Positions 11,290-25,399 are shown, numbered from the stretch's first letter. The stretch: DNA of 64,000 nt from Manis javanica (GCF_040802235.1 NC_133166.1:113226991-113290990), one strand, 5' to 3'. Numbers and translations: made by a program. Notes: generated by a model not told the origin, from the sequence alone.

Positions 11290-14200
11290 TGGCACCTGGC
11301 CGAGGCCGGGGGCTGTGGTACATATGGCCTGGCACCGGCAGCTGGCGGGAGGGTGGTCAGGAGGCCAGGGCGCCCCACCCTGTGCCTCTGGGAGTGACTA
11401 GAGGGCGTCTGGCATCTTAACACAAGAAATGCTTTATTGACCTTAATCAGTAGTGGGTAGTTGAGAGAAGGGTGGTCACTCCCCGAGGAAGGCCTCATTG
11501 GGGAACGCTGAAAACCCCTGGAGGGCAGGGAGGGGCTCCACCTCCTTGGAGCTTTCTTCTGACTTGGGGTGGATCCTGTTTCCTGAGTTTTAGGGACCCT
11601 GCAGTTGCTGTTGGTAATGAAAGGTCCTGCTTGTGGGGTCCAAGCCTGATGTGGAGCAGAGGCCTGCCCCAGAGGTGCAGGATAGCTGCTCAGGGCTGGT
11701 GTCCTGGCTGAGAGAGAGAGAGGAGAGAGAGAGTGTGTGTGTGTGTGTGTGTGTGTGCCTGCCTGCCCCTACTGCCCCCTCACTGGGTGGTCTGTTGCTC
11801 CCCTAGCTGCCTCAGGTCACCGATACGGCCTTGGGTGTCCACAGGCCCCAGGAGCCCACATACTGCTCTGCCTTGGGCCCACATCCAGAATTGGCCACAG
11901 GCGGCTCGGTCCCCTTAGTATGCATCCTGATTGCGGGCTTGCTCGTGGTGCACCTGCCCTCCTAGGGCCCTGGTTCAGGCCTGGCCAGTCCCTTCTGGGT
12001 CAGGGACTTGTGTCATATGAGGGGGACACTGCCTGCTAGGATCAAGGGGCAGGGCATGCTGTTGTCTCCAGGACACCCCCTACTGAAGGCCTCCAAGCGT
12101 CTAGCTTCCCCATGGACACAGGTTGGGATGGCAGGTACGTGTGAGGCCTCCAGGCAGCTCACCAGATGCTGCCATGTCTCCATCTCCACCCTTCTGGTCA
12201 CTGCCTGCTGTGGGGTGGTGGCTGCAGGGGCCACGGGGCAGGAGCCGTGTCCTGGGCCCTGCGCCCCCATCTTTAGTCACTGGGCCCATCAGGTTGCAGG
12301 GCCAGGCCCGCTGCATGGCCCCGGGGCAGCCCAGAGGGTGCTGAAGGGAAGGAGATCAAGCGTTCTGGCCTCAAGCCGTTGTCTGGGTCCTCCGGCCTGT
12401 GGCTTTCCTGCTCGCTGGGAAGTTTGGGAGGGAATTCCATCGCCGGGCTACAGCCCCTGGGGAGAGGGGCAGCCTCACGCCCTGTGCTTGCTCTCTCCTG
12501 CTGCCATCCCTGGGTGCTGGCGACAGCGTGGCTGCGCGAGGTGGACCAAGGAGCATCTCAGTGCCAGGAGTGAGGAGGGTCATGGGTACTGGGGATACTT
12601 GCTCCGGGCCCAGGGGATTCCTGGGGACTCCTCAGGTTTTGCTGAGAACAGACAATGGGGTGAGCTCTACACCAGGCATCTGGCCCTGTAGGCAGGTCTC
12701 TGTGTGGCCCCCTGGCCTGATGCTGAGGACAGTCTACAGGCTGCTCATACCATTGTGTGGGCAGCATCTGCCCTGGGTGGGTGACTGGGGGGACGGGCGC
12801 TTGAGCTCCCTTGGGGGGCAGCTCGGCCCCGGAGGCCTGAAGGCACCTTAGCACCACGGCACCCTCCAGGCATGGGTCTGAGAGGGCGCCCTGTAGGAAC
12901 TCGCGCGGCTTAAGGAGGAGCGCTGGGTGTGGGGGTGCATGTCAGGGCCCCGAGGGCTGCTCAGGTGGGTGGCTGCTATAGCCTGCGGTGTGCCGCCCCT
13001 AGGGGTCCACCTGTGCCAGTGGTACCACAGCGGGGACACCCTCCTGGGGGCCTGCATGCCTGGGGCGCCCCTGGGCCTGTGGGCTCACTCCTATGCACCT
13101 TGAGGGCTGCATGCCCTGGCTGTGAGTACGCCCTTGCCCTCCTGGATGTAGGCGAGGCGCCCCAGAGCCTCAGGGAGAGTGAGAAGGGGGTCTGCGGGGG
13201 GCAACAGGCGTGAAGAACAGGCTGAGCAGGGCCCATGGGGCCTGGTCAGCATGTCACTAACCTGGGGGGGCAGTAGACCCCTGCAGGCTGGGGTGGGGCC
13301 CGGCTCACTGGGGTGTGGGAGTGTGGGCTGAGCTCGGGCCGCCTTGAGCGTCGGGGTCTCCCTGGACAGCCTCGCTGAGTCAGTGAAGCCATGAAGGAAC
13401 CACATGGTATAAATCCCAGCAGATGTCTTTGTCCTAATGGGAGGATGGGTGCTCGGGGCCCACCTGGCTGGTGGAAAGCCTCCCTGTTGTGGGGCCTGTG
13501 CAGTGCTCCCGGGGTCCCACTCAGTCCCAGGCCTACCCCTCTTAGGTGCCCCCTGCTGAACTCAAGGCCTCTCCTTCAGTGACCCCACATGCCCATGGCC
13601 CTCCTAGGCCCTTGCTGAACACGCTCTTCCCAAAGTGCAGGCCTGCGTTTGAGGCCTGGGGTGACCAGGTGCTGAGGATGCTCATGAGGCCACACTGGCC
13701 CCTATGCTGACAGCCATGGGGAAAGGGGTCCCCAGATGAGGGATGGGACTGGGGGAGCAGGGGCATGGCCATCTCCCAAGATGGTGGGTGTAGTGGGGGA
13801 GGTGGTGCCCTTCGCTGACAGGCAGATGGCCTGATGGGGTCCCTGCCAGCCCTGCTAAGTGGGCTCTGGGTCACGTGGCTCATCATGGCCCCTACCATGC
13901 ATGGCATGCCTCTCCTTGGTCATCAGCTGGGCCTGTGCCCAGAGGTTGGCGTCCTCAAGAGCATGAGCAGGGTGGTGCGACCTGGCTTGTGCCCTGGCAG
14001 CCGTGTGAGGGCCCCTTCCTTGCTTCGGTGTCTCGGGGCCCCTGCACAGGCCAGGGGGCAGAGGTGAGGTGGCGGGGCCAGCACAGGGGCAGCCCCCTGC
14101 CCAGGTCCCTTTTCCCAGATGAGGGACACCCCAGTAAGGTACGCCAGGGCGAGGAGGACAAGCAAAGTCTGAGCCCCCCAAGTGCAGGTGGGAGGGTCTG

Positions 14201-17200
14201 ATTGGCACACAGGAGGGCGCACTGGGCTGGCTGAATCCAGACCCTGCTGTGGGCAGCCCATGCCACCGTCCCAGCTGGTGTTCCTCGAGAGAATGTCTTG
14301 GGAAAGTGGGGGTAGCAGTCACTCTAAGCAGGCCACACTGTGAGGTCCCCTCTGGAGTTTCTGATTGGTTGTATGGTAACTTCAGGGTTGAAACTCATGT
14401 CTTAGGACAACAGTGGTAGGGCCCCTGCTGGATGGCCAAGATGCTCAGCATGTACACGCAATAGGCAGAGGGCACGTGAAATGAGCCTGCCTAGGAGAGG
14501 GGACGACAGGGTCTGTGCTGGTTTCATGCTGATGACAGAACAGGTGAGGTTAGGAAATGGGCTCAGGCAGTAAAGGCTCAGACACCTTGGCGGTCAGAGA
14601 GGTTTTGGGTAAAGTTTACACATGACACACGAATGTCTCAGGTGCAGTGAGTGTTTACATTTGTTTTATTTCAAGTCCAGCTTTTGGGTTGGCAGACATG
14701 GAGAGCACCTCATCCTGACCTGAAGGCGTCCTCATGGCCAGGCGCACGCCTCCATGACACCTCCCCTCCCTATAGTTTGGCCTTTTCCAGAATGTTCTGT
14801 GAACAGAACCACTCATGGGCCTGGCTTTTTACCCGCTGCAAAATGCATCTCCAACTGGTCTGCTGGGAAGTCAGTAACCTGTTCCCCCCTGTGGTCGCAG
14901 GGTCCTCCTGCCCCTAGGTCACCTCACTGCCCCTGTCTTAATGTTTGTGGGTGCCGTGGTGAATGTGGCATGCTGATTTTGACTGAGCTCTTGGGGCCAC
15001 GTTTAGCTTTTAAGAGCCACCAACTACTTCCCAAAGCAGCTGTGTTCCCACCGTGGTGAGTGAGTCCCTGCTGCCCCCCTGCACTCCAGGGCCTCCTGGG
15101 TCTCCACCAAATAGGTGAGTGCTGGTTTCATGGTGAGCATCTCTGTACGTGTGTGTCCACGTATGTTAATACGTTATCTCTGGCTCATGTGGCTGCTCAG
15201 CTCTTGTGCCTTGGGTCACTTCTGAGTTCCGACTTTTCTTACTCTGCACGAGTCCTTTATGGGTTGTGATCCATCAATCTCCCTCCTTCCCTATGATTTC
15301 CTGTCTCATTCTCTTCAGTGTTCTGTGCAGAGGGAAGGTTTTCATGTAGATAAATCCTGTTTGTGTCTTTTCTCCCAGGACGCATAACCCTCCTTGGGCA
15401 GTCAGTTCTCTAATGTCACAAAGCGAGGCGCCCCCATCTGGAGGCCTCCGGTGGAGTCAGTGGGGACATGGCTGTGCCCCTTGTTTCCATGTTGAGGAAG
15501 CTGCTTTTTCCAGCAGGATTGGGCCCATGTCGGAAGCCTGCCATCTTCCTTTACGGGAAGCCTGACTCATTTTGTGCGCAAGTCTGCAGGCGGGAAGGGC
15601 TTGGTGGGGATGTGACTTACCAGGCTTGCCCTCACACCCTGGGTTCCTGTCTCTACGGCCAGATGGACCTGCTTCATTTCTGGAGAAGAACTCGGCCTGC
15701 TCTTTGAGGGCCGAACTGAGGGGCAGCCCATCAGACAGCACCCCGGCCCAAGGCCACCTCTGCAGTACTGCACGCGGGCTGCGACATGCGTGTCTCCTGC
15801 CAAAGCCTCGCTCTGCTCGTTCTTACACCACCAGTACCCACATGCCTGTGATACTCAAGGCCCAGACCCCACCCGTTAAAGGGCCTGGCCAAGCCACCCA
15901 GCCACCCCTCTCTCCCTGCCAAGGATGACAGTGCCTGCCTGGGCCCTGAGCCTGTCCCTGGAGCAGGCCCGTCTCCGGGAGTCTGCTCCCTGGCACCGCC
16001 TGAGTCCTTCAACAGGGGAACCAGCGGTCGGGCTGTTTGTCCCAATTTTACCGATGTCCAGATGCCCCTGGCTGGGCTCCTGGTAGTAAGTTCAGAGCAG
16101 GCCCAGGAATTGGTGGGTAGCTATGCAGGGAGCCTGAGTGTGTGGATTCGAGATGGTGGGGGTACAGTCTGCGTGCTAGCCCCCTCCTTCCCAGAAGGAG
16201 CTGGCCGAGCTGTGCCATGGGCTCACCCTTGCGTCAGGACAGCCCCGCCTCTCCATCCCCCTGAGCTGCACCACCGGTGGCTGCAGTTTTATAGGTGCCC
16301 TTTGAGGGCTCATGATGGAGTGTGATGCTGGTGGCTGCCCCACTATGAATGGATATACAGGTGCATATGGTGGCCTGTCAAAGCATGGCTCCCATCCAGG
16401 GGTCCCATGGCCTGGGGGCACTAGCACGTGCACACAACACCCCTGGGTAGTATGACCTGGAGGACCAGGCGGGGTCCTCTCTGAGGAAGGGGAAAGCCCG
16501 GAATGGCCCCCTGCAGGCCCCTGACGCACCGCCTCCCAGGCTGAGTACCACGTTTCCCGACCAGCCGAGGCTGGTTCTTACCATGCCCCACACGTGGACC
16601 CACCGCTCTTGCTTTGTGGTTCTGGGCTGTTCCCTTGCTCTTTCCGTTGTCCGTGGTTTCTCCCTGCTTTCCAACTCTGTCCCCACTCAGGGGTCTAGGG
16701 GTGGCTTTGGTGCTCTGGACCCAGGGCTCTGACCAGGCCTGCCAACAGTACCCGGGGCTCTGTCAGGGTTAGGGGCACACCTCGTATTTCCCTTGTCCTC
16801 TGCCTTCACCTTCTCAACATCAAGCAGGAATGACCACGTCTGGCCCAGCACCTGTGTGGGGTTTCCTTGCAGGCCCGGATGCATTTTTGAGGAAACAGGC
16901 TGCCGGGCACTCCACGGAGGAGATGGAGCAAGAGGCATCCAGGAGCCAGCTGGTGGCACAGTGGTTTCTCAGGAGGGGCTGAGTCTGCCACCCACCTGAA
17001 GGAGCAGAGGAACTCGGGGATATTGTGAGCTGAGGTCCCGACTTTCCCCTATGGGGCCCTGCATTCTCCTGTCGGTAGGCAGGGGTGGCGGCTGCCCTGG
17101 GCTCCCAGACCCGTTGGTCAGGATGTATGTGGTCACCTTCACCTCGCTGCCCCATGTCTTGCCTCACCCCGTCAGCGTCTTCACTGGCCTGCTGGCCTGC

Positions 17201-19380
17201 CTGGCCTCCCAGAGCCTTCTGGGAGGAATGGTGGAGCAGCCAGGGTGCCTAGAGTGGCACTACTGCAATGGGGAGGCAAACAGAGGGGCCCAAAATGGCA
17301 TAGACCCTCTCCACAGACCCCCGGGCCTCCAGGCAGAGACCTGAGCTGCAGCTGTGGTTTGGGGACGTGTGGTCTGGTTCCTGCCACCCCTACCCATGGA
17401 CCCCCGCCCTTCTAGCAAGGGCAGGGCCTTCCTTACCTTCGCCTCCTGGGTGCTGAGGCTGGGCAGCCCCTTCTCAGTGGAAGGGAGAAGAGCCGTGAGG
17501 ACCCACTCCAGGGCCACGTCCCCCCACCAGGTGACCCTGAATGGGGTGCTGATCCCCCAAAGGTGTTGGCTACACAGGCAGGGGCCTCAGGGGGCTCTGT
17601 TCACAGTTGGGCCGGAGACAGGCCCCTCTGCGGGGCCCTGAGAAGGGTCGGTGCTGGCACTGAGGTGACCTGCCAGTGTCCTGGGGTTGGGCCAGCCTGA
17701 GAACTGCCCAGGGCAGCCAGGGGGCACCTGTGCCCACCTTGCCTGTGTCCCCGCACCCCACCCTCTGGCCCCTGACCTCACTGTGCTCTGTGTCACACCG
17801 GCCACTCTGACCCATCACTTGTCAGAGCCTCTGAGCAGGACCTGTCCCAACTGGTCCAAACAGCTTGTCTACGGGGCAGTGAGCAGACCCCAGGCCGCCA
17901 TGCTGGCCCCACCTGAGACCCCAGGCTCCCCTCCATGCAGATGCCCCAAGCCTTCCCTGCCTGCCTGTACAGGGCATCCCCCATGAGAGGATCCCACTGC
18001 CCAAGAACCCAGGCAGCCCATCTCCTCCTCTGGACGTCCCCGCCATGGCCCATCTACCCTCCAGATCTGCTAACACCAGGTCACTTTCAGCTGCAAACCC
18101 CACCTGCCTGTCACCTATGAGACCTGAGGGCCCCCTGGCTGCCCTTAGGCCTGGCCCCATGTGGCCACTGGGCTGGGCCAGCTGGATTCCTGAGACCTGC
18201 TGGACAACCAGCCACCCAAAGGCTTAGCCAGGCACCCCTTGCCCTGTAGCCACAGCCTGTGAGGCCACTGCTGACTCAGCTAGACCCTCCCTCTGCCTGG
18301 GAAGCAGACACTGTCACCTGTGCTTCCATGTGGTGCCCTGCTCCACCCGGCCCACTTCCCTGAACTGCCTGCTGGGTCTCAGCTCGAACCTAGTGCAGAC
18401 CATGGCCCACTGGGCATCAGGGGTGAGGTCCTGAGCTGGGAGGGCGGGTCCTGGCGCCAGAGGTATTTCCACAAATGGAAACCATCCCAGATGAGAAGGA
18501 CGTGCCCAGGTGACTCACTGTGGAAAGCCCAGATGGCCAGTGACTTTGTACAGAGAGAGGCCAGGATTGTCCCACGGGTCCACCGGTGCCCTGATGCCTG
18601 GAGGGGCACCATGGTGAGGGTGCACCAGAGCCAGGGGCACGGGCAGGAGGAGAGAGGAGGAAGCCCAGGGACTTCTGACCGATGCCACCTGAAGCAAGGG
18701 CCCTGCCCCCTGGGTGGGGCAGCCTGTCAGCTCACTCTCCTGCTGGCTGAGACCTGTGTGGGCCTCCCCTGCTCGTCCTTGGCCACGATCCCTATCTGGA
18801 ATGTTCTGGTGATGAAGCCCATGTGTGCATATCTGGCTGTGACCCACCTGGGCCTTAGATGCTCTTACTGCCTGGTGGTACCTGCTCCTGTGGGCTACAC
18901 TCCCCATCCAGGCATCACCTGATGGTATCTGCCTATGATCTCTGCTCGTTCCAAGGCCAGCAGGGCCTCCGTGTCCTCCTTGATATCTGATGCTACAAGA
19001 CAGAAAGGCCCGAATGGTCCAGTGCTCTGAGGAGCATCAGAGGACACTCACGCCTGCCCCGGTGGCAGCTACCATCTGACAGCGGAGGCAACCCTGCAGT
19101 CAGGTGGGGTAGCATCCTGCCTGCTGGCCACAGGTGTGCACTCACACTGACACTTCCACACCACCTTCCCAGCCACAGGTGACACTGTGACAGGGAGATG
19201 ACACTGCCTTCGCGCAGCCTCGCGGGAGCAAGAAGGTGGGCCCGGGAGGCATAGATGAACTGCTGATCCCTTGTGGTGCAGTGGCCTCCCAGGCCAGGGC
19301 CGGCACCTGGAAAGGAGCTGCAGCCAAGGGCAGGTGGGGGCTCCTGGGAGTCACATCCTGCCCTCAGGCACCAAAAGCAT
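11290..19380. other. HRAS-RNH1 intergenic region, no gene supported
   Basis: GC-rich single-copy-looking sequence with many short overlapping open frames on both strands, as GC-rich non-coding DNA gives. No conserved protein, tRNA or recognisable RNA was seen. The only clear landmark is a compound microsatellite at 11711-11757. A non-coding transcript cannot be excluded by reading. Confidence 0.6.
11711..11757. repeat. Compound (GA)n(GT)n microsatellite
   Basis: About 11 GA units with one interruption, then about 12 uninterrupted GT units, roughly 450 bp beyond the HRAS poly(A) signal. Confidence 0.95.
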
Positions 19381-20275
19381 GAGCAACAGAAAGATCACAC
19401 TGAGCTGGATCAGAATTAAAAGGCTGTGTTTAGGGGCACCATGGAGACCAGGAAGCGACAACCCTCAAAGCATATGAAAATACTTGTGACTCAACTGATG
19501 TGGGGCCTGGCACACAGGCATGCGAGAGTACATGACTCGATCGCGGACAGACAGCCCAGTCACAAGTGGTCGGCGGCATGCATTGTCCACAGGGACGTGG
19601 CTGAGAGGTGCATGACTGGAGGCTCCGAGCACTGCCACCAGGGAAAGGGAGGTGGGAGCCCCGAGGCACCCACCTCGCCCCCTGGAAGGGCTACTGCCCG
19701 TTGGATGGAGGACAATGGTGTGCGGATGCAGAGGTGAGCCCCCCAGGCTGCTGGAGGGGCATGAGGTGGTGCAGCTGCTGTGGGGGCCCCTTGGGAGGCA
19801 GAACACAGTCCTGTGGATTCCACACCTAGGGTCCACCTGGGAGAGGTGAGAACAGGTCCTAGACCACATTTGCCACGTATGTTCACAGCACTAGTATGAC
19901 AGCAAAATGCAGACATATTCCAGTGTGGACAGGACGGACGGACGGTCAACACACATGATCCATGCACCGTGGAGCAACTTCCCATGAGGACAGAGTACTG
20001 ACACTTGCTTCACTGCAGATGGACGTGCTGAGTGAAGACACCAGACACAAAGACCACATGTTACGTGACTCCACATGATGGGTCCACAGAGCAGCATGTG
20101 GTCTGTGGTGCAGTGGGGCCAGCAGATGGTAACCTGCTGATGTAAGAGGTCCCTCTCTGGGAGTGATGAGTGGGGATGGTTGCATGCTCAGTAAATACTC
20201 GAGACACCACCAAATCATACACTTCAGCCACTGAGTTTGACAGTTTGTGAATTTGAGGAAATCAACTCTCAGAGC
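19380..20275 (+). mobile_element. Old, GC-drifted L1 3'-end fragment, + orientation
   Basis: The order of phrases (GGATGGTTGCATGCTCAGTA, then ACACTTCAGCCACTGAGTTTG, then GACAGTTTGTGAATTTGAGG) follows that of ancient mammalian L1 3' UTRs. The copy is strongly diverged and GC-enriched. The left limit is uncertain and no ORF remains. Confidence 0.5.
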
Positions 20276-23200
20276 CAGACTTGCTGCTGTGCCAGCCCCA
20301 GGGACCCCCGGTGGGATTGACGTGACTGCTGGCCAGACACCCCTCTGCTCCTGCCCTCTGCTCCTCCCGGGTCCACTGCAGGGTGCAGAGCAGGCCTGGA
20401 GCCGGCCAGCCTGGCACCCAAGGGAATAAGAACTCACCTGCTCTGTTCCACATCAACCTCCGGTTCCTTCTGCTGGGGGTCGCTTGGAGGACTCCCCCCG
20501 CCGACCAGGAAGGCTTCCAGTTCGGGGACAGGGTTACCCGGTGGGCCTCCAGCAGCTACCTGCCGGCAGAGGGACACGAGGCCTCACGGTTCTGAGCAAG
20601 GTAGGAGGAGTGGCTCTGTGTCCCTCTTTGGAGAAGGAATGCGTCGGCTGGTGGGATGCGAGGTCCTGGGGCACACCTAGGGGGCTGGGGCCGGAGACAG
20701 AGGGCCAGGGATGGGGGCTGTGCAGGCGAGCCCGTGCCCTGACCCCAGCTGCAGGCCGGCTGGCCAGCTGGCCGGCGCATAGTCAGGGGTTCTGAATCTG
20801 GGACCGGCTGGAGAGCCTGGCAGTGAGCGGTGAGGCCCTCCTGTACGCCCAGAATCTGACCTCAGCCTGCACAGCTGCACACGGGGCAGCCTGGGGTGGC
20901 TAAGGCACCACTATCTGTCCCCAAGGGGAGGTGGGAGTGATCGCGCTCACCCAGCTGACCCATCTGTCACTGTGTGAGCCGCACCTCTTGGCTAGAAATG
21001 GACACCTGGGTTGAGCGGGGCCATGTGAGTGTGGCAGAGCCCGGCCCAGAGCACAGGTAACTGGCCTCTAACTGGCCACAGATGAGAAGCACAGTGGTGC
21101 CAGGCAGCGGCAGAAACTGGGGGCACAGCCATTCCGGCCAGTAGCGGGGCGTGGGCCCTGTCACCACACAGGGTGCCAAGCGTCACTTGACTCCCGCCAC
21201 TCCCACCCCTCCCCGGGGCCCGGGGCCAGGGTCACAGCCTGTCCCTTTCTGTAAGGTGCTCTCAGAGTGCCTGATTCTGGGCTCCATCCGTCTTTCACTG
21301 CACATCACAAGTGGACCCCATCCCCAGAGGCCCCTCCACCTCGTCAGTGGCTGTGTAATGTGGCTTTGTGGATCCACTGAGATCCCCCATGGGTGGGCAC
21401 CAGGGCTGGGGCCTGGCGGCTATGACACGTGCCCACGGCAGGGGCTGCTCATGCCGGTCCCCCTCAGGCCCCACCAGACCTCCGAGGCTGCCTGCCTCTC
21501 AGGCCTCCGCCGCTGCTGGCCTCCCGGCTCCGCCAGGCGAGAGGCGCCGCGACACGGCTCTGGTTGCTGCCCGCGTGTCCCTCGGGAGGAGGTGAGCAGC
21601 CTGTCGCCATCACCTGGGAGCTCTCTGTTCACATCATCCCCCATCGTTTGGCCTTTCAGAAACTCACATGTTAAGAAAATTAGAGCTGCAAATGTCCCGT
21701 TTTGTGTTTTCTTGGGTTTAGGTGATAGATTGTTCCCAGGAAGCTTGATTTTTGTGTGGCAGAATTTTTTTTTTTTTTTTTATAAGTGGTTTCTGGGATG
21801 TATCCCACTTAGGCTTTTCTCTCTATTCTGATAATATAAAAAATTATGTGTTTCTTCTGTACCTAATAATTCCACTTTTGTGAATAGTCTGAATCATTTG
21901 GAAGTCATCCTGGCATGAAGTGTGAGTTGGGGATCGGCTTAATTTCCCCCATCCGTCTACGCCCTGCTTTCAGAATGGCTTGCCTCTGACTAGAAATCCT
22001 CGGACGGTCATGTCCCCTGCATGTTTGGGGACTGTCTTAATTGTTAGAGCATCAGTTTCATTTAGGGTTTCATAGCTGGTAGGGCTACATCCTCTTGGGG
22101 CTCTACTGCAGGCTTTCTCTGGACACCCTTGCTTGCTTATATTTCCACAGGAACATGACAGTAGGCTGTCTAGACCCTACCCCCCTGCACACCTCCCCTG
22201 GCCTCCGTGGGCACTGACTCGTCACGGTGCAGCATCCTGGGGGCGTCCTCGAGAAGACATGACTGCTGGGGAGCTGGGGACCTGTGAGCTGGGTGGGCAC
22301 TTGGAGGCCCTCGCCCTCCCCACCCCTGCAGGGGGTGTGCTACCTGCTCCATTCCCAGAGGCTGCCCCAGGACATGGCCTTGAAGTGCTGGGGTGACCCT
22401 CTGGACAGCAGACATGCCCAAGCCTGGCTAAGGCCTCCTTGGAAACCTGAGTGGTGGGCAGGGTGGGGGTCTCCTTGGTGGCCAGTGCCTGGATCACACC
22501 TGGTGTAGAAGACCCTTTGCTGATTACAAATGCCACCCACCCACTGCGAGTGACTGTGTCCCCCTGGTCTCTCCCTGCCCTCTGCGTAGCAGGCAGCTTT
22601 CATAGAACTATCCAGAAGCTCCTAAGGAGCTTGGGGACCAGCAGGGGACAGGTAGTCCTCCTGTCCTCTCCCTGGTCTGGGTGCTGATGGTCTCGGATAC
22701 AGGCGATCCCCTCCTGGGATGTAGGGAGGGCTCTGCCAGCTGGGCACACACTGCTTCCCCAGCAGGGAGGGGGTGGATTAGCATCTCTGTAATTTCTATG
22801 ACACTAGGAACCCAGTAACAGTAATACTGACTTGAGTGCCATGTGTGGGTGTCATGCGACCTTGTGAGTGCTGGCTGGCTCGGCCCATGCCAGTGTCACC
22901 TTGGCACAGCTGGTCACCCTGCCAGCTCCAGCCCACAGGGTCATGAGACTCAGCACCCTCCCACCTCATGGAGAGGCTGGCCCCTGCCCAGTGCGTGTGC
23001 CTGTACATGGTTTTGGACATGTGTGTGCACAAGCATCTGCATGCATGTGGTTGCATACACACGTGCACATGAACACGTGTTGCATGTGCACATACCGTGG
23101 GAGCATGTGCATGTTCATGTGCGTGTGTGTGTGCATGTACAGGTATGTCCCCTTCCCTGGACCCAGCCATGTGCATACAGCATCTCATGTCCTCGGGATA

Positions 23201-25390
23201 GGAGCTGGGGCTGGCATGGACCTGGAAACCGTCTCTGCCACCCTCACCCAGAGCTGTGCTGTGGGATGGATGATGGGCACACTGGGCACAGGCCCTGTCC
23301 TAAGCTCGCCTGCTCCTGGGTGTGACATGGCTTGCACATAGGGGCCAGGATGCCACTAGGGGGGTCATCACACCTTCCCATCCCTCACTTTGTGCCTGTC
23401 CCTCCTTATGAGTTGGGGCTCAGAGGCTCCAAGGACTGTGCCCACCTGAGCCGCACGCGGGACATGCCAGAGCTGGATGTGGTCAGGTGGCGCAGGCAGG
23501 CAGTCTGGACAGGCAGAGGTGGCAAGGAGGGTCAGGGTGTGAACTTACCACTCAGCCTTCAGCGTCTGTTGCTCAGGGTGTCAGGTGGGGGCCTCTGCTG
23601 TCCGCCATCTTCCCTCTGCGATCCTGTGGCCACCAGAAAGAGAACAGGAGGTCATGGGATTAACTCATGGCTGCCGCGGGCCAGCCAGCCCACAGCCCTC
23701 TCTCTGCGCGGGCCACACCTGCAGGGACTGGCTGGTACCAACAACCCCAGGTCTCTCCAGCCTGGGCCCAGGCTCACCACACCCCAGGTGAGGCGGCCGC
23801 ACTTAGGTCTCCTCCCCTGCGCCGCCTTGCGCCTGGGTCCTGCTTGGACACCACTGAGCCGCCCCCTCCTGCTCCTGCCCTCCAGCCTGAAGCCTGGCCC
23901 TAGCCTGGGGGCCACATGTCCATCAGGTCACCCTCTGCTGAGGACGGCCATCAGCGTCCCCACCCCAATGCGACCCTGCTCTGTCCCACCCTCCTTCCCC
24001 AGAGCCCCGGCCACTTCCTCCAGAGCCTTCTCCCTAGACGGGGGAGAAGGGAGATGCCTGCCCACCTGGGGTCTCTGCCAGGCCCCCCCTGGTCCCCCTA
24101 GGACTTCAGGTCCCCGCCCCAGCTCTCTCCCGAGCACTCACCACCACGAAACACCTGTGCATGTTACTGACTTCCACTCTTCCTGAAGTTTGCATGGATG
24201 GGTTGGCATCCATTCTACTCTGTGCCTGGCCCCGTCCTAGACACATGGCAGAAGCCCCCAAAATAGAAATAAGCTCAAAGATGTATGACTCACAGCCCTC
24301 TGGCCTTGGCATGCCGGGCAGCAGCACTCCAGAGTTTTCAGGCATGTGCTGCCCAACCACCACCTAACAATGAGGGAACTGGGGGGCCATCCCATCATGA
24401 CATCTATGACAACTCCCAGAGACCACCACCCACTGCCCCTGGAGTTGAGCTGCCCACCGAGGGCCTCTGTGTAGTGGCCCTGGGGCCAGAGCCAGGCTTT
24501 TCTGTCCCAGCCACCCTGACCCATGGTGACAAAGCCTTGCAGTATCCTGCAACCAGCAGATGGCACAAAGCCACAGCCTGTGATTGAGCTGTGAAGCCAG
24601 ACAGGGGGGCCTGGGACGCCCCTGGGACCTGTTGGGCACTCCTGGGACATGTGGGCAGGTGGAGCCAGCCCTCCCGACCCCCACCTCACAGCTCATGACT
24701 CGTCCTGTGACTTGGCTTCTGCCAAGCAGTGAGGAGCCGCCACTGGACCAGCCTCCCCTCAGGATCCTTGTCTTGAGGAGGAGCTGCTCCCTGGACCCCG
24801 TGGTCAGGCATCTGACACACAGACCAGGGATGAAGGCAGAGGCTGCAGAACGGGAGCTCCTCCAGACCCGGGCCCAGAGTGGCTTACGGCCCCGGGGCCT
24901 CCCGGCTCTGGCTGCTGCCCAGCTCTGCTGAGAACCAACCTCAGGCCCTCGGGGCCTACAGGAAGGCGTCCCCAGCTCCACACAGCGGGGCAGCCTGAGG
25001 GGACTCTGCTGATGAGCAGGAGGAGGGGCCCCCCCTGCAGCGAAACGGAGTATTAAGGCATCGCTTGAAAAAGGCTCCTCAACAACGAAGCCACCGAGTG
25101 CCAGCTTTTGAGCCGGAATCTGACGCGCAGGCTGCTCACAGGGGAGTCCGAGACGGGGCAGCCACAGGCAAGAGGGTGTTTTACGGTCCTGAGGACCGAC
25201 TCCAAGGTCAGAACAAGGGCGCAGGTGATATTTCAGGACGGCTACTGAGTTGACATGATGGGACATAACTTCCAAAGCAGGATGGCAGGAAAATATGAAA
25301 CAATATTTGCTTATCCCCAAATAAGTAAAAAAAGTAGGAAAAACCTGAACACAGAAAAAGCAGGGTGAAACTTTTCCCATTTTTTTTATA
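20275..25390. other. Intergenic, no gene supported; one possible old L1 stretch
   Basis: Mostly GC-rich sequence with shadow frames only. The part near 21640-22160, with a T run at 21763-21781, is AT-rich and may be an old antisense L1 fragment. An alternating purine-pyrimidine tract lies at 22995-23150. A long - strand frame at 25380-24364 crosses into L1 sequence and is not credible as a gene. Confidence 0.5.
22995..23150. repeat. Degenerate alternating purine-pyrimidine (TG/CA) tract
   Basis: Long runs of GTGTGTGCACA, ATGCATGTG, CACACGTGCACATG and GCGTGTGTGTGTGCATG types, with few breaks in purine-pyrimidine alternation. It behaves like an aged (TG)n repeat. Confidence 0.75.
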
Positions 25391-25399
25391 CGAGTTCTA

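Noticed and set aside
11290-14600. Search for the human-type 28-bp HRAS minisatellite
   Set aside because: No array of that period was visible by eye; only a GA/GT microsatellite is present.
23332-24186. + strand open frame of 284 codons
   Set aside because: Proline/serine/leucine-rich low-complexity translation typical of GC-rich non-coding DNA, with no domain.
24364-25380. - strand open frame of 338 codons
   Set aside because: It starts at the edge of L1-derived AT-rich DNA and runs through unrelated GC-rich sequence, with no recognisable domain.
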